Part shown: positions 24,491 to 32,324 of the stretch, one piece after another | Numbering within the stretch: position 1 is the first letter of the stretch | Layout of the letters: every line of letters begins with the position of its first letter | Source: Cryptosporangium minutisporangium | GTDB lineage: Bacteria > Actinomycetota > Actinomycetes > Mycobacteriales > Cryptosporangiaceae | Assembly (NCBI RefSeq): GCF_039536245.1 | Contig: NZ_BAAAYN010000044.1 | Coordinates: forward strand, 258,230-322,229 | Length of the DNA stretch: 64,000 nt | Direction: 5' to 3' | Made by a program: the position numbers and the translations under genes | The notes under the pieces: model-generated | Database searches by the model: none | What the model was told of the DNA's origin: nothing | What the model saw: only the letters and a program-made list of their open reading frames with translations

Positions 24491-24828
24491 AGCGTCCGCC
24501 ACAGGACCCCCAGCCCGATCAGGAGTAGGAGGAACGGCGCGACCAGCGCGCCGACCCCGGCGGCGGCCAGGGCGTCGAGCGACGGGCGGCGACCCGGGCG
24601 ACGGCGAGTCGCCACGAGCACCAACCAGCCGACGAGGACGCCGAGGCCGGTGGCGGGAACACCACCAACTGCCACGGCGGCGAGCAGGGGCGGCGCCAGG
24701 TACTCCGGCACCAGCGGCCGGAGTGCGAACACCAGGAGGAGATGGGCGCCAGACAGATAGTTGACCACCAGCAGAGCCGTCCACCACGGGCGCTTCCCGA
24801 CCACCGGCGACTCTGCGGACGTGGTCAC
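24487..24828 (-). CDS. Small membrane protein
   Basis: A 113-residue protein with three to four hydrophobic helices (WWTALLVVNYLSGAHLLLVF, LLAAVAVGGVPATGLGVLVG, LVAPFLLLLIGLGVLW). First gene of a two-gene unit with the overlapping downstream membrane protein. No catalytic motif or known family. A promoter is expected in the 52 bases towards the Lrp-type gene at 24881. Confidence 0.7.
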   Translation of the reverse strand: MTTSAESPVVGKRPWWTALLVVNYLSGAHLLLVFALRPLVPEYLAPPLLAAVAVGGVPATGLGVLVGWLVLVATRRRPGRRPSLDALAAAGVGALVAPFLLLLIGLGVLWRTL

Positions 24829-24880
24829 GCCGTGATTGTGCCGCCGCCGGTAGATCTGCAGTGGCGGACGGACAAAATCG

Positions 24881-25393
24881 TCACTCGGGCCCGCTCCAGC
24901 CGGCGGACGGCGTCACCGGGCGCTCGATCGTCTCCGGGCGGGACACCGTCGCGTCCTGGTACTGCGTCGAGAGGACCACGTGGGTGTGGAGTTCACCGTG
25001 CCGGCCGAGTTGCTCGATCACCCCTTCGAGGTGGGCCAGCGACGCGGCGCGGATCTGGATCATCGTGCAGTGCGCTCCGCTGAGCTTGTGCACCTCGGTC
25101 ACCTCGGGGTAGTCCGCCGCGCGGCTGGTACGCAGCAGACAACTGCCGAGCTTGCAGCGGAGCTGGACGAAGGCGGTGATGCCGTAGCCGGCCCGCACGG
25201 GGTCGACGACCGCCCGGTAACCACTGATGACGCCGACCTGTTCGAGTCTGCGCACCCGCTCGGCGACGGCTGGCGACGACAGATGGATGCGGCGTCCGAG
25301 TTCGTTGAACGACAGTCGGCCGTCCTTCTGCAGCTCGTCCAGGATGCGCCAGTCGACGTCGTCCAGGGCATATTCCGAACGTGAGGAGTTCAC
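24881..25393 (-). CDS. Lrp/AsnC family transcriptional regulator
   Basis: A 170-residue Lrp/AsnC regulator. The HTH reads LDDVDWRILDELQKDGRLSF, NELGRRIHLSSPAVAERVRR, LEQVGVISGYRAVVDP; the C-terminal RAM domain (about 80-145) includes YPEVTEVHKLSGAHCTMIQI and should bind an amino acid. GTG at 25393 has GGAAGG eight bases upstream. It is divergent from an MFS transporter (89-bp gap), and likely controls it, a common amino-acid export arrangement. Confidence 0.9.
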   Translation of the reverse strand: MNSSRSEYALDDVDWRILDELQKDGRLSFNELGRRIHLSSPAVAERVRRLEQVGVISGYRAVVDPVRAGYGITAFVQLRCKLGSCLLRTSRAADYPEVTEVHKLSGAHCTMIQIRAASLAHLEGVIEQLGRHGELHTHVVLSTQYQDATVSRPETIERPVTPSAGWSGPE

Positions 25394-25482
25394 CGCTACA
25401 GCCTTCCGAATGACAGGTCGATCGTCGATACCGACGGACGTCGCCCATGGGCTGGGAGGGCCGACTTTCTTAGCGTTTGCGC

Positions 25483-26655
25483 ATGTCACTAAACGATCGC
25501 AGGTTGGCAGCGCTCTGGGTCGCCGGTGCCGCAGGCGGACTGGCGCAGACGCTGCTCGGCGTCGCCGCGACTCTGGTGGCGGCCGAGATGGCCGGTAACG
25601 CTGGCACGGCAGGCTTCCCGCAGGCGCTGCAGGTGCTCGGCGCCGCGGGCTTCGCGCCGGTGGTTTCCCGATGGTCGTCCCGGACGGGCCGGGGGATCGG
25701 CCTCGCCATCGGTGCGACCGTCGGGGCGGCGGGCGGTGCGGTGTCGGTCGCGGCCGTGGCCCTGCACAGCGTGCCGCTGCTCTTGCTCGGCAGTTTCCTC
25801 GGAGGCGGGGGTGCGACCGCGGTCGCCCTGGCCAGGTACGCCGCGGTCGAGGTCGGTGGCCACCGGGGCGCCGGGCGTGCGGTCTCGTCCGTGCTCGCAG
25901 CCGTCGCGGTCGGGGCGGTCGTGGGGCCGAACCTACTGGCACCGACCGTGCATCTCGACCGCCTGGTAGGTCTTCCTCGCTTCAGCACGGGCTTCCTCCT
26001 CGCGACCGTTGTCTTCCTCGTCGCCGGAGCGGTGTGGGCGATCGGCGCGCCTCGCGGCGCGATCGGACCGGCTCCCGCGGGTGTGCGGTGGGCCTTCGGT
26101 CGATCCGCTTTTGCCGTCGCCGTGCTCGGTCTGGCGAACCTGGTGATGGTGGCGACGATGACGATGGTGCCGGTGCAGCTGCACCACATCGGCGGTGGTC
26201 TGGGCTCGATCGGGATCGTGGTCGGCGTCCACATCGCTGCAATGTTCGCGCCGGCGCCGATCAGCGGTTGGGTGGTCGACCGGTTCGGGATCGGCCATGG
26301 CGCAGCGGTGGCCTGCGGGACGCTCCTGGCGGCCACGTCGCTCGCGGCGCTGTCCGCAGGATCGGTGTGGGGGCTTCTCGTCGCGGTCGCACTGCTGGGC
26401 TTCGGCTGGAGCGCCGCCGTGGTCACCGGCAGCGCCGCGTTGGTGCGGTGGGCTCGACCGGAGGAGCGGCCGAGGCTGGAAGCGGCGGGCGAGGTCGGGA
26501 TGGGTGTGGCCGCGGCGGTCGGCGGAGCGGCGTCCGGCCTGGTGGTCGGCGTCGGCGGCTACGCAACGCTGGCGACGCTCGGCGCCGCCTGCGTCGCCGT
26601 CGGGCTGGTGCCGCTGTGCCTCCGCCTGTCCACACTGGTTCCCGCCGACGCCTGA
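25483..26655 (+). CDS. MFS transporter
   Basis: A 390-residue major facilitator protein with about twelve hydrophobic helices; VVSRWSSRTGRGIGLAIGA matches the loop 2-3 region of MFS proteins (G-x-x-S-x-R-x-G-R form) and GWVVDRFGIGHG the equivalent loop in the second half. ATG at 25483; no strong ribosome binding site. Divergent from the Lrp-type regulator, which suggests an amino-acid or related efflux role. The GNAT gene converges six bases downstream. Confidence 0.85.
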   Translation: MSLNDRRLAALWVAGAAGGLAQTLLGVAATLVAAEMAGNAGTAGFPQALQVLGAAGFAPVVSRWSSRTGRGIGLAIGATVGAAGGAVSVAAVALHSVPLLLLGSFLGGGGATAVALARYAAVEVGGHRGAGRAVSSVLAAVAVGAVVGPNLLAPTVHLDRLVGLPRFSTGFLLATVVFLVAGAVWAIGAPRGAIGPAPAGVRWAFGRSAFAVAVLGLANLVMVATMTMVPVQLHHIGGGLGSIGIVVGVHIAAMFAPAPISGWVVDRFGIGHGAAVACGTLLAATSLAALSAGSVWGLLVAVALLGFGWSAAVVTGSAALVRWARPEERPRLEAAGEVGMGVAAAVGGAASGLVVGVGGYATLATLGAACVAVGLVPLCLRLSTLVPADA

Positions 26656-26661
26656 GGCGGG

Positions 26662-27192
26662 CTAGTCGACGCTCGGCGCCGGGTCGGTGCGCAGTCGGCT
26701 GTAGAGCAGGCCGTCGTGCCACTCGCCGGCGCGGAATTCGCAGGCGCGCAGGACGCCCTCCAACTGGAATCCGGCTTTCACCAGGGCCTTCTGCTCGGCA
26801 GTGTTCTCCGGGTGGGTGCCGGCTTGGATGCGTTGCACCGGGGTGTGGCTGAACAGGTAGTCGCAGAGCATCGCCTGTGCCCGCCAACCGACGCCCTGTC
26901 CGCGCCACTCCGGCAGCACGACGATGCCGATCTCCCAGTACGCCCCCGCGCTGCCCATGCTGCCGCGTCGCCAGTTCACCATGGCCACCGTCGTCCCGTC
27001 GTCGGCGTCGACCATCAGCCAGCCGAGGTCCTCGCCGAGAAAGCCGTCCTCGGCGAACCGCCGTGCCGGATGACCCGGATCGCGGAAGCCGTTCCAGTCC
27101 AATCCGACGAAGTCAGGGTCGGTGCGGAGCCGCCGGAACAGCTCCAAGTCCTCCTCGGCGGCCGGCCGAAACCGTAAGGGCAACAGATTCAC
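26662..27192 (-). CDS. GNAT family N-acetyltransferase (RimJ/RimL-like)
   Basis: A 176-residue acetyltransferase. LRFRPAAEEDLELFRRLRTD opens the domain; the acetyl-CoA loop is IGIVVLPEWRGQGVGWRAQA (Q/R-x-x-G-x-G/A form), then IQAGTHPENTAEQKALVKAG and FQLEGVLRACEFRAGEWHD, typical of RimJ/RimL-type enzymes acting on amines. GTG at 27192 has AGAGAGG three bases away; upstream in-frame codons run into a palindrome. Substrate unknown. Confidence 0.85.
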   Translation of the reverse strand: MNLLPLRFRPAAEEDLELFRRLRTDPDFVGLDWNGFRDPGHPARRFAEDGFLGEDLGWLMVDADDGTTVAMVNWRRGSMGSAGAYWEIGIVVLPEWRGQGVGWRAQAMLCDYLFSHTPVQRIQAGTHPENTAEQKALVKAGFQLEGVLRACEFRAGEWHDGLLYSRLRTDPAPSVD

Positions 27193-27216
27193 GAGCCTCT
27201 CTCCGATCCTCTCGCT

Positions 27217-27267
27217 GAGCGGTGTGCACTTCAGCGACCTATGGCCTGCCGGAGTGCACACCGCCTC
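27217..27267. repeat. Long-loop inverted repeat sharing sequence with the repeated hairpin
   Basis: Arms CGGTGTGCACT (27220-27230) and AGTGCACACCG (27253-27263) are perfectly complementary over 11 bp, extended by GAG/CTC after a one-base bulge, around a 22-base loop. The core GGAGTGCACACCG resembles the hairpin at 17915-17947. It lies 28 bases upstream of the GNAT start and at the end of the TetR remnant; an operator or terminator is possible. Confidence 0.5.
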
Positions 27268-27545
27268 ACGGTGTCATGGCCCTACCGCGAAGCAGGACGT
27301 GAAGGCCCTCGGTGAACTCCGCGTCGGCGGTGAGTCGGCCGGCGTGCCGGGCGTTGGCGGCCGTGTGCGGGAACTCGTCCGGCGGCAGTGCGGCCAGCGC
27401 TCGGGTGCCCCCGCCGGCCAGCGGTCCGAGGTGTTCGAGCTGCGGCCAGGTCGGCGACCCGTTCCTGACCCTCGCGCACGCCCACCCGGTCGGCGAGGGA
27501 CCGTCGACCAAGGTCGATGGACGGGCGACCTCCGGCCGCTGAGCG
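27266..27545 (-). pseudogene. C-terminal remnant of a TetR-type regulator
   Basis: On the minus strand the frame WPQLEHLGPLAGGGTRALAA, LPPDEFPHTAANARHAGRLT, ADAEFTEGLHVLLRG resembles the C-terminal ligand-domain end of TetR regulators (PPxEFP...DAEFExGLxxLLxG). No HTH region or plausible start is found upstream; that DNA now belongs to the divergent membrane-protein gene at 27614. About two thirds of the gene is missing. It covers most of the otherwise unexplained 27193-27613 stretch. Assigned from pattern only. Confidence 0.45.
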
Positions 27546-27613
27546 GGGACCGGCGGCGACGCGACCCTGAGTTCGTGCAGGTGACCAGGCCTGCGGAACC
27601 TGAAGGAGCGCCG

Positions 27614-28684
27614 ATGTCTCGTCGACGGCGGATCGCGCCGGTGCTGGCGCTCGGGGTGCTGGCGCCGTGGGCCGCGGAGTGCTCGTGGGGCGGCTTCGCA
27701 CTGAGCGACTACCTCATCGTTGTCGTGTTCCTCGGGCCGCTCTACGGAGGGGCGGCCGTGTTGATCCGAGAGGTGGTCCGCCGCACCGGCGGGGGCTGGC
27801 CCCAGATCGCGCTGCTCGGTTGCGCGTTCGGCATGTACCAGGCGGGCCTGGTCGACCAGGCACTGTTCAACCTGGACTACCTCAGCGACACCGAATACGC
27901 CGACCTGGCCAGCGATCCGCGGGCAACGCTCGTGCCCGGCCTGGAGTTCAGCGCCGCAGACGCGCTGAACTACGTCGGCAACCACATCGTGCTGAGCATC
28001 TGCGTGCCGATCGCGATCGTCGAGTCGCTCGTCGCGCCGGACCGCCGACGCGAGCCGTGGCTCGGGCGGTGGGGACTGGCCGTGGTCGGCGTTCTGTTCG
28101 TGCTCGGCAGCCTGCTCATTCATTCGGACGCCGCCAAGGGCTTCACCGCAGAGCCGCACCAGCTGGGGTTCGCCGTCGTGGTGGTCGTCGCGCTGATCGT
28201 GGTGGCGGTGCTGACGCCGTTGCCGACGCTCGAACGACGATTCGCCTGGAGGTGGCCGCGGCCGAGCGCGTGGAGTCGCTCCGACGCGCGGCCGGCACCG
28301 CGGCCGTTCTGGAGTGCGGTGGTGACGCTGGCGGCGGCGGCCACCGCGGGCGTCGTCCCCGGGTGGGGTGGCGTCGCCCTCTTCGCGGGTGCGATCGGGG
28401 TCGCCGTCGTCGTGGTCGTGCGCTGGTCGCGGCGGCCCGGGTGGGACCAGCGGCACGTACTCGCGGCGTTCTCCGGGCCGCTCGTCCTGGTGGCCGCGTA
28501 CGCGTACGTGGTGCCGAACTACGCGCCGGCCAGCCCGACCGAGGCGCTCATCGGCGACCTCGCGATCAGCGTCGTGACGCTGGCGCTGCTCGTCCCGGCG
28601 TTCTGGCGCCTGCGCCACGAAGAGCGCGTCGCCGCCCGCCCGATCGATGAGCAGGCGACGTCGTCCGAGGGTGCGGACCGTTGA
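27614..28684 (+). CDS. Multi-pass membrane protein
   Basis: A 356-residue membrane protein with nine or so hydrophobic segments. The N-terminal half has WGGFALSDYLIVVVFLGPLY and AVLIREVVRRTGGGW, and the mid-part YVGNHIVLSICVPIAIVESL. No transporter or enzyme signature recognised. ATG at 27614 has AAGGAG five bases upstream. It ends 10 bases before the GTG of the ECF sigma factor at 28695 and may share its transcript. Confidence 0.72.
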   Translation: MSRRRRIAPVLALGVLAPWAAECSWGGFALSDYLIVVVFLGPLYGGAAVLIREVVRRTGGGWPQIALLGCAFGMYQAGLVDQALFNLDYLSDTEYADLASDPRATLVPGLEFSAADALNYVGNHIVLSICVPIAIVESLVAPDRRREPWLGRWGLAVVGVLFVLGSLLIHSDAAKGFTAEPHQLGFAVVVVVALIVVAVLTPLPTLERRFAWRWPRPSAWSRSDARPAPRPFWSAVVTLAAAATAGVVPGWGGVALFAGAIGVAVVVVVRWSRRPGWDQRHVLAAFSGPLVLVAAYAYVVPNYAPASPTEALIGDLAISVVTLALLVPAFWRLRHEERVAARPIDEQATSSEGADR

Positions 28685-28694
28685 TACTGGGCCC

Positions 28695-29654
28695 GTGACC
28701 GATTTGGACGCCGCCCGCGCCGGTGACCAGCACGCGTTCGGGACGCTCGTCGGGTCCTACCGTCGGGAGCTGGAGGTCTACTGCTACCGCATGCTCGGTG
28801 GCACCCAGGACGCGGAAGACGCGGTGCAGGAGACGCTGCTGGCGGCCTGGCGCGGCCTGCCCGCCTTCGAGGAGCGCAGTTCCCTGCGCACCTGGCTCTA
28901 TCGGATAGCGACCCGTTGCTGCCTGCGGCTCGCGGAGCGTCGTCCGCCGCGGGTGTTGTCGTGGGAGCACGGGCCCGCGCGAAACTGGGGTGAAGACCTC
29001 GGCGCCCCGGTCGATGGGCCGGTCTGGGTGGAGCCCCTCGCCCCGGATCCCCTCGCCCCGGATGCCTTCGCCCCGGATCCCGGCGCGCAGGTCGAGCGGC
29101 GGGAGACGATCGCGCTCGCGTACATCGCGGCGTTGCAGCGGTTGCCCGCGACACAGCGAGCCGTGCTGATTCTGCGGGAGGTGCTCGCGTTCTCCGCGCA
29201 GGAGGTCGCCGACCTGCTGGAGACCAGTACCGCGTCGGTCAACAGCGCGCTGCAGCGGGCCCGCGCCACGATGTCCGCGACGCCGGACGAGTGGCCCGGC
29301 CGCCCCGAGGTGGCGCACCGCGAGGCCGCGGACGCGTTCGTTGCGGCGTTCGTCGCCGGTGACGTGGATCGGCTGGTGCGGTTGCTCACCGACGACGTGC
29401 GGTTCACCATGCCGCCGCTGCCCGCGTGGTTCGACGGCGTGGACGCGGTCCGGGAGTTCTTCGCGACGCGCGTGTTCGCAACGCCGTGGCGCGCGGTGCG
29501 GGTGCCCGACGTGAACGGGCAGCCAGCGTTCATCGGGCACCAGGAGGGCGGCGCTGCGCTGGTCGTCTTGCACTTCCGCGGCGGGCAGGTGTGCTGGGTG
29601 GCGTCGTTCCTGGAGCCGGGGATGGTGGCTCGGTTCCAGGGAATTTCCGGCTGA
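28695..29654 (+). CDS. ECF sigma factor with SnoaL-like C-terminal domain (SigG-like, TIGR02960 type)
   Basis: A 319-residue sigma factor. Sigma2 (about 10-75) contains YRRELEVYCYRMLGGTQDAE, DAVQETLLAAWRGLPAF and RSSLRTWLYRIATRCCL; sigma4 (about 140-195) contains RLPATQRAVLILREVLAFSA. A C-terminal NTF2/SnoaL-like domain (about 205-315, FVAAFVAGDVDRLVRLLTDD) replaces a separate anti-sigma factor, as in the SigG/SigJ groups. The sigma2-sigma4 linker contains a threefold 15-bp repeat (29037-29081). GTG at 28695 matches the family N-terminus. Confidence 0.87.
   Translation: MTDLDAARAGDQHAFGTLVGSYRRELEVYCYRMLGGTQDAEDAVQETLLAAWRGLPAFEERSSLRTWLYRIATRCCLRLAERRPPRVLSWEHGPARNWGEDLGAPVDGPVWVEPLAPDPLAPDAFAPDPGAQVERRETIALAYIAALQRLPATQRAVLILREVLAFSAQEVADLLETSTASVNSALQRARATMSATPDEWPGRPEVAHREAADAFVAAFVAGDVDRLVRLLTDDVRFTMPPLPAWFDGVDAVREFFATRVFATPWRAVRVPDVNGQPAFIGHQEGGAALVVLHFRGGQVCWVASFLEPGMVARFQGISG
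29037..29081 (+). repeat. Three 15-bp tandem repeats in the sigma factor linker
   Basis: Units CTCGCCCCGGATCCC, CTCGCCCCGGATGCC and TTCGCCCCGGATCCC encode LAPDP-LAPDA-FAPDP in the interdomain linker. In-frame 15-bp units allow copy-number change without disrupting the gene. Confidence 0.85.
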
Positions 29655-29717
29655 CCGATGAGTTCGGGCGCGGCGGCGTCTCTGACCGGGGGAGAACACT
29701 TCCCGATAGGAGCAGCC

Positions 29718-30302
29718 ATGCGTTCGGTCATCGTCACGAACATCGTCTCTCTCGACGGTTACTACGCCGCCTCGGACGGCAATCCGTTGGTGCTGAACAT
29801 GGATGAGGCGTTCGACGTCTACAACCGCGAGCGAATCGAAGCCGCCGACACGGTGCTGCTCGGGCGGACGTCGTTCGAGGAATTCGGCAGCTACTGGCCA
29901 TCGATCGCCGATGCACCGGAGGACCCGGAGAACCCCGCACTCGATGAGGAGAACCGGCGGATCAGCCGGGCGTGGGCGGTCACGCCGAACGTCGTGGTCT
30001 CGGACCGGTACACGGTGCCGCCGGCGCATCCGTGGGCGGATCACACTACGGTCGTGGCCCGCGACGGAGTCAAGGAGTGGCTCGCCAACTCATCGGGCGA
30101 GGTCGTCGTGTTCGGTAGCCGGACGATGTGGAACGCGCTACTCGACCAGGGGCTGATCGACGAGGTGCACCTGATGGTGAGTCCGACCGTGCTCGGTGAC
30201 GGCGTGCCGGCGTTCACTGCGCCGCGGCGTCTGCGGCTCCTCGGTACGAGGACGTTCGACGGCTCCGACAACGTCCTTCATCGGTACGCCGCCCAGCGCT
30301 GA
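29718..30302 (+). CDS. Dihydrofolate reductase/RibD C-terminal domain family protein
   Basis: A 194-residue DHFR-fold protein: RSVIVTNIVSLDGYYAASDG at the N-terminus, DTVLLGRTSFEEFGSYWPSI, then EVVVFGSRTMWNALLDQGLI and DEVHLMVSPTVLGDGVPAF, the standard RibD_C order. The family reduces pterin or pyrimidine substrates with NADPH; most stand-alone members have unknown substrates. ATG has AGGAG five or six bases upstream. It lies 63 bases after the ECF sigma factor, and so is a candidate for its regulon. Confidence 0.85.
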   Translation: MRSVIVTNIVSLDGYYAASDGNPLVLNMDEAFDVYNRERIEAADTVLLGRTSFEEFGSYWPSIADAPEDPENPALDEENRRISRAWAVTPNVVVSDRYTVPPAHPWADHTTVVARDGVKEWLANSSGEVVVFGSRTMWNALLDQGLIDEVHLMVSPTVLGDGVPAFTAPRRLRLLGTRTFDGSDNVLHRYAAQR

Positions 30303-30523
30303 CATGCTGGGGCGATGAGTCCGCTGGTGCCAGGTACGCGCTGGAGGCCTTTCCGCAGTGGCAGCGAATAGTCCGCGAGAGCCTACGGATCCGCACCCGG
30401 TCGGGGCGCCGGTCGCTGTACCGGACGCCCTTCGGGCGCCGCCGGGACCTGATCGAGCTCTGGGACGCTCTGTACGCGGACGCGCAGCGCTTCGCCGCCG
30501 ACGCCGGGTGGGACGCCGACTGA
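30303..30523 (+). pseudogene. Start-less reading frame, possible gene remnant
   Basis: One frame encodes ARYALEAFPQWQRIVRESLR, then SGRRSLYRTPFGRRRDLIEL, WDALYADAQRFAADAGWDAD and stops at 30521. The composition is protein-like, but no ATG, GTG or TTG exists in frame after the upstream stop. An ATG at 30315 is out of frame and ends after 18 codons. It may be a truncated gene end or chance. The remainder up to 30599 holds the MerR promoter. Confidence 0.3.
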
Positions 30524-30562
30524 GAAAAGGTCCCGGCTGTCCGGACACGTACGCGTCGGCGC

Positions 30563-30593
30563 TTGAGTCTCCACCGGGTGGAGCCTGCACGCT
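30563..30593 (+). promoter_or_regulatory. MerR-type promoter with 19-bp spacer and dyad operator
   Basis: TTGAGT (30563-30568) and CACGCT (30588-30593) are separated by 19 bases containing the perfect inverted repeat CTCCACC-G-GGTGGAG (30569-30583). The long spacer with a central dyad is diagnostic of MerR-activated promoters. The predicted transcription start falls at or next to the ATG at 30600, implying a leaderless message. Confidence 0.75.
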
Positions 30594-30599
30594 GATCAC

Positions 30600-31682
30600 A
30601 TGGACGCCCCGTACTCGATCGGAGACCTGGCCCGTCGGACCGGCCTGTCGGTCCGGACGATCCGGTTCTACGCCGACGCCGGCGTGGTGCCGCCGACCGA
30701 TCGCAGCGCCGCCGGCTACCGCCGGTACGACGCCGACGCCGTGGCCCGCCTGGAGCTGGTTCGCACACTGCGCGAACTCGGCCTCGACCTGTCCACGATC
30801 CGGCGAGTGGTCGATCGTCGGCTCTCGCTGGCCGAGGTCGCGGCGGCGCACGCCGAGGCGCTGGACGTCCAGATCCGCACCCTGCACGCCCAGCGTTCCG
30901 TGCTGTCCCTGATCGCCGCACGGAGCGCCGACCCCACGGAGGTTCCCTTGATGCATCGGCTGGCCCGCCTGTCGGCGGCGGAGCGCGAACGGCTGGTCAC
31001 CACGTTCGTCGACGAGACGTTCGGTGATCTGGACGCCAACCCGGACTTCGTCGCGATGATGCGTGCCGCTCTGCCGGAGCTGCCCGACGATCCCAGCCCG
31101 GAGCAACTGGACGACTGGGTGGCGCTGGCCGAGCTGATCCAGGACCCACGGTTCCGGGCAAGTGCCCGGCGCGCCGCCGAATACCAGGCGGCGCAGCGGG
31201 CCGACGGCGACCGGACGGGTCTTCACGGCGCGCTGACGGAGGAGGTCCGGACGCTGGTGGAGGAGGCGCTGGCGGCCGGCGTCGAACCGGACTCACCTGC
31301 GGCTGGGCCGATCGTCGACCAGCTGGTGGCGCGGTACGCAGCCGAGTTCGGTGCGGCGGACGATCCGGCCTACCGCGCGTCGCTGGTGACCCGCGTGGAG
31401 GTGGGAGGCGACCCGTACGCGGAGCGGTACTTCCAGCTGCTGGCGCGGCTCAACGGCTGGCCGGAGTTCCCGTCGCTGCAGCCGGTGGTGCGGTGGCTGC
31501 CGGCAGCGCTGCTCGCACTTCCGACCAGCGCACGAGACTCATCGTTCCTCCTCAGCAGCGATCTTCCTACCTCCGAACAACCTGTGGGTCCCTGGGCGAC
31601 TATGCGTGGGGACCGGTCGGAGTGGGCCGGGGGAAGAGGGTCAGGAAGCGGGCCGCCACCACTCGGCAGCCGCGGACCGTGA
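30600..31682 (+). CDS. MerR family regulator with extended C-terminus
   Basis: A 360-residue MerR regulator. The HTH reads YSIGDLARRTGLSVRTIRFY and ADAGVVPPTDRSAAGYRRYD, followed by the coiled dimer helix and a large helical effector domain. It is a paralogue of the protein at 47767-48693, with which it aligns to about residue 305 (RWLPAALLAL). The last 55 residues, from PTSARDSSF on, have no counterpart there, look like noncoding translation, and run 83 bases into the convergent HxlR gene. Loss of the original stop is likely. Its own promoter (30563-30593) suggests autoregulation. Ligand unknown. Confidence 0.85.
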   Translation: MDAPYSIGDLARRTGLSVRTIRFYADAGVVPPTDRSAAGYRRYDADAVARLELVRTLRELGLDLSTIRRVVDRRLSLAEVAAAHAEALDVQIRTLHAQRSVLSLIAARSADPTEVPLMHRLARLSAAERERLVTTFVDETFGDLDANPDFVAMMRAALPELPDDPSPEQLDDWVALAELIQDPRFRASARRAAEYQAAQRADGDRTGLHGALTEEVRTLVEEALAAGVEPDSPAAGPIVDQLVARYAAEFGAADDPAYRASLVTRVEVGGDPYAERYFQLLARLNGWPEFPSLQPVVRWLPAALLALPTSARDSSFLLSSDLPTSEQPVGPWATMRGDRSEWAGGRGSGSGPPPLGSRGP

Positions 31683-32268
31683 CCCGGCCGGCGGCTTCGG
31701 CAGTCGCGACGTCCTCGTCGGTGAACACCAGCGCACGAAGGGCCGCGGCGCTGCTCTCCAGCTCCGCGTCCACCGCGTCGGCCTCCGCGCGAACGATCCC
31801 GAAGCGTCCGTCCTCCACCGTCGCGACCAGCCGATCACCGTCGACGACCAGTGAGCACCGCGCCCGCAGGTCGCCGGCGGCGGCCGCGTCGAACGTCGTC
31901 CGCAGCGCCAGGGCAAGCGCGTCCACGCTCATCTCCACGGTCGACGTGAGCGGCGTCCGACTGCCCCAGCGGGCCAGCTCCAGCAGCGCCGGCGCGAGCG
32001 CGTGCCCGCTCTCGGTGAGTTCGTAGACCCATGTGCTCGTCGGCGGGCCGAGCTGCCGTCGACCCAGCACACCGGCGTGCTCCAACTCGGTGAGCCGCTG
32101 CGTGAGCATGCTCTGGCTCGCCCCCGGCAGACCGCGCCGCAGGTCGGAGAACCGTTTCGGCCCCAGCAGGAGTTCTCGGACGACCAGCAAGGCCCACCGG
32201 TCGCCGACGAGGTTGAGCGCCCGGGCCAGTCCACACGGGTCGTCGTAAGTTCGCGCCACGAACGTCAT
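31600..32268 (-). CDS. HxlR family transcriptional regulator with SCP2-like C-terminus
   Basis: A 222-residue HxlR-type winged-HTH regulator: CGLARALNLVGDRWALLVVR, ELLLGPKRFSDLRRGLPGAS, SMLTQRLTELEHAGVLGRR. The usual HxlR is about 110-150 residues; here an extra C-terminal domain of about 100 residues with LVVDGDRLVATVEDGRFGIV resembles SCP2-like lipid or ligand sensing modules. It is divergent from the PPOX-hydrolase pair across a palindromic site and probably represses both. Its 3' end overlaps the MerR gene by 83 bases. Confidence 0.87.
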   Translation of the reverse strand: MTFVARTYDDPCGLARALNLVGDRWALLVVRELLLGPKRFSDLRRGLPGASQSMLTQRLTELEHAGVLGRRQLGPPTSTWVYELTESGHALAPALLELARWGSRTPLTSTVEMSVDALALALRTTFDAAAAGDLRARCSLVVDGDRLVATVEDGRFGIVRAEADAVDAELESSAAALRALVFTDEDVATAEAAGRVTVRGCRVVAARFLTLFPRPTPTGPHA

Positions 32269-32282
32269 TGTATTGTTCCCGA

Positions 32283-32319
32283 ACCCTCTGGTACTAAATT
32301 AGCACCAAGTTGAGAGGGT
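32283..32319. promoter_or_regulatory. HxlR operator nested in a hairpin that covers a ribosome binding site
   Basis: The 17-bp dyad GGTACTAAATTAGCACC (32290-32306; GGT-n-CTAA-n-TTAG-n-ACC) is the kind of GTACTAA-type site bound by HxlR proteins. It is flanked by ACCCTCT (32283-32289) and AGAGGGT (32313-32319); the right arm is the ribosome binding site of the PPOX gene, so RNA folding could also limit translation. Confidence 0.6.
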
Positions 32320-32324
32320 CTTCG

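Noticed and set aside
27546-28618. Continuation of the minus-strand open frame upstream of the TetR remnant
   Set aside because: It is antisense to the membrane protein gene; only the 27266-27545 part shows a family-like pattern.
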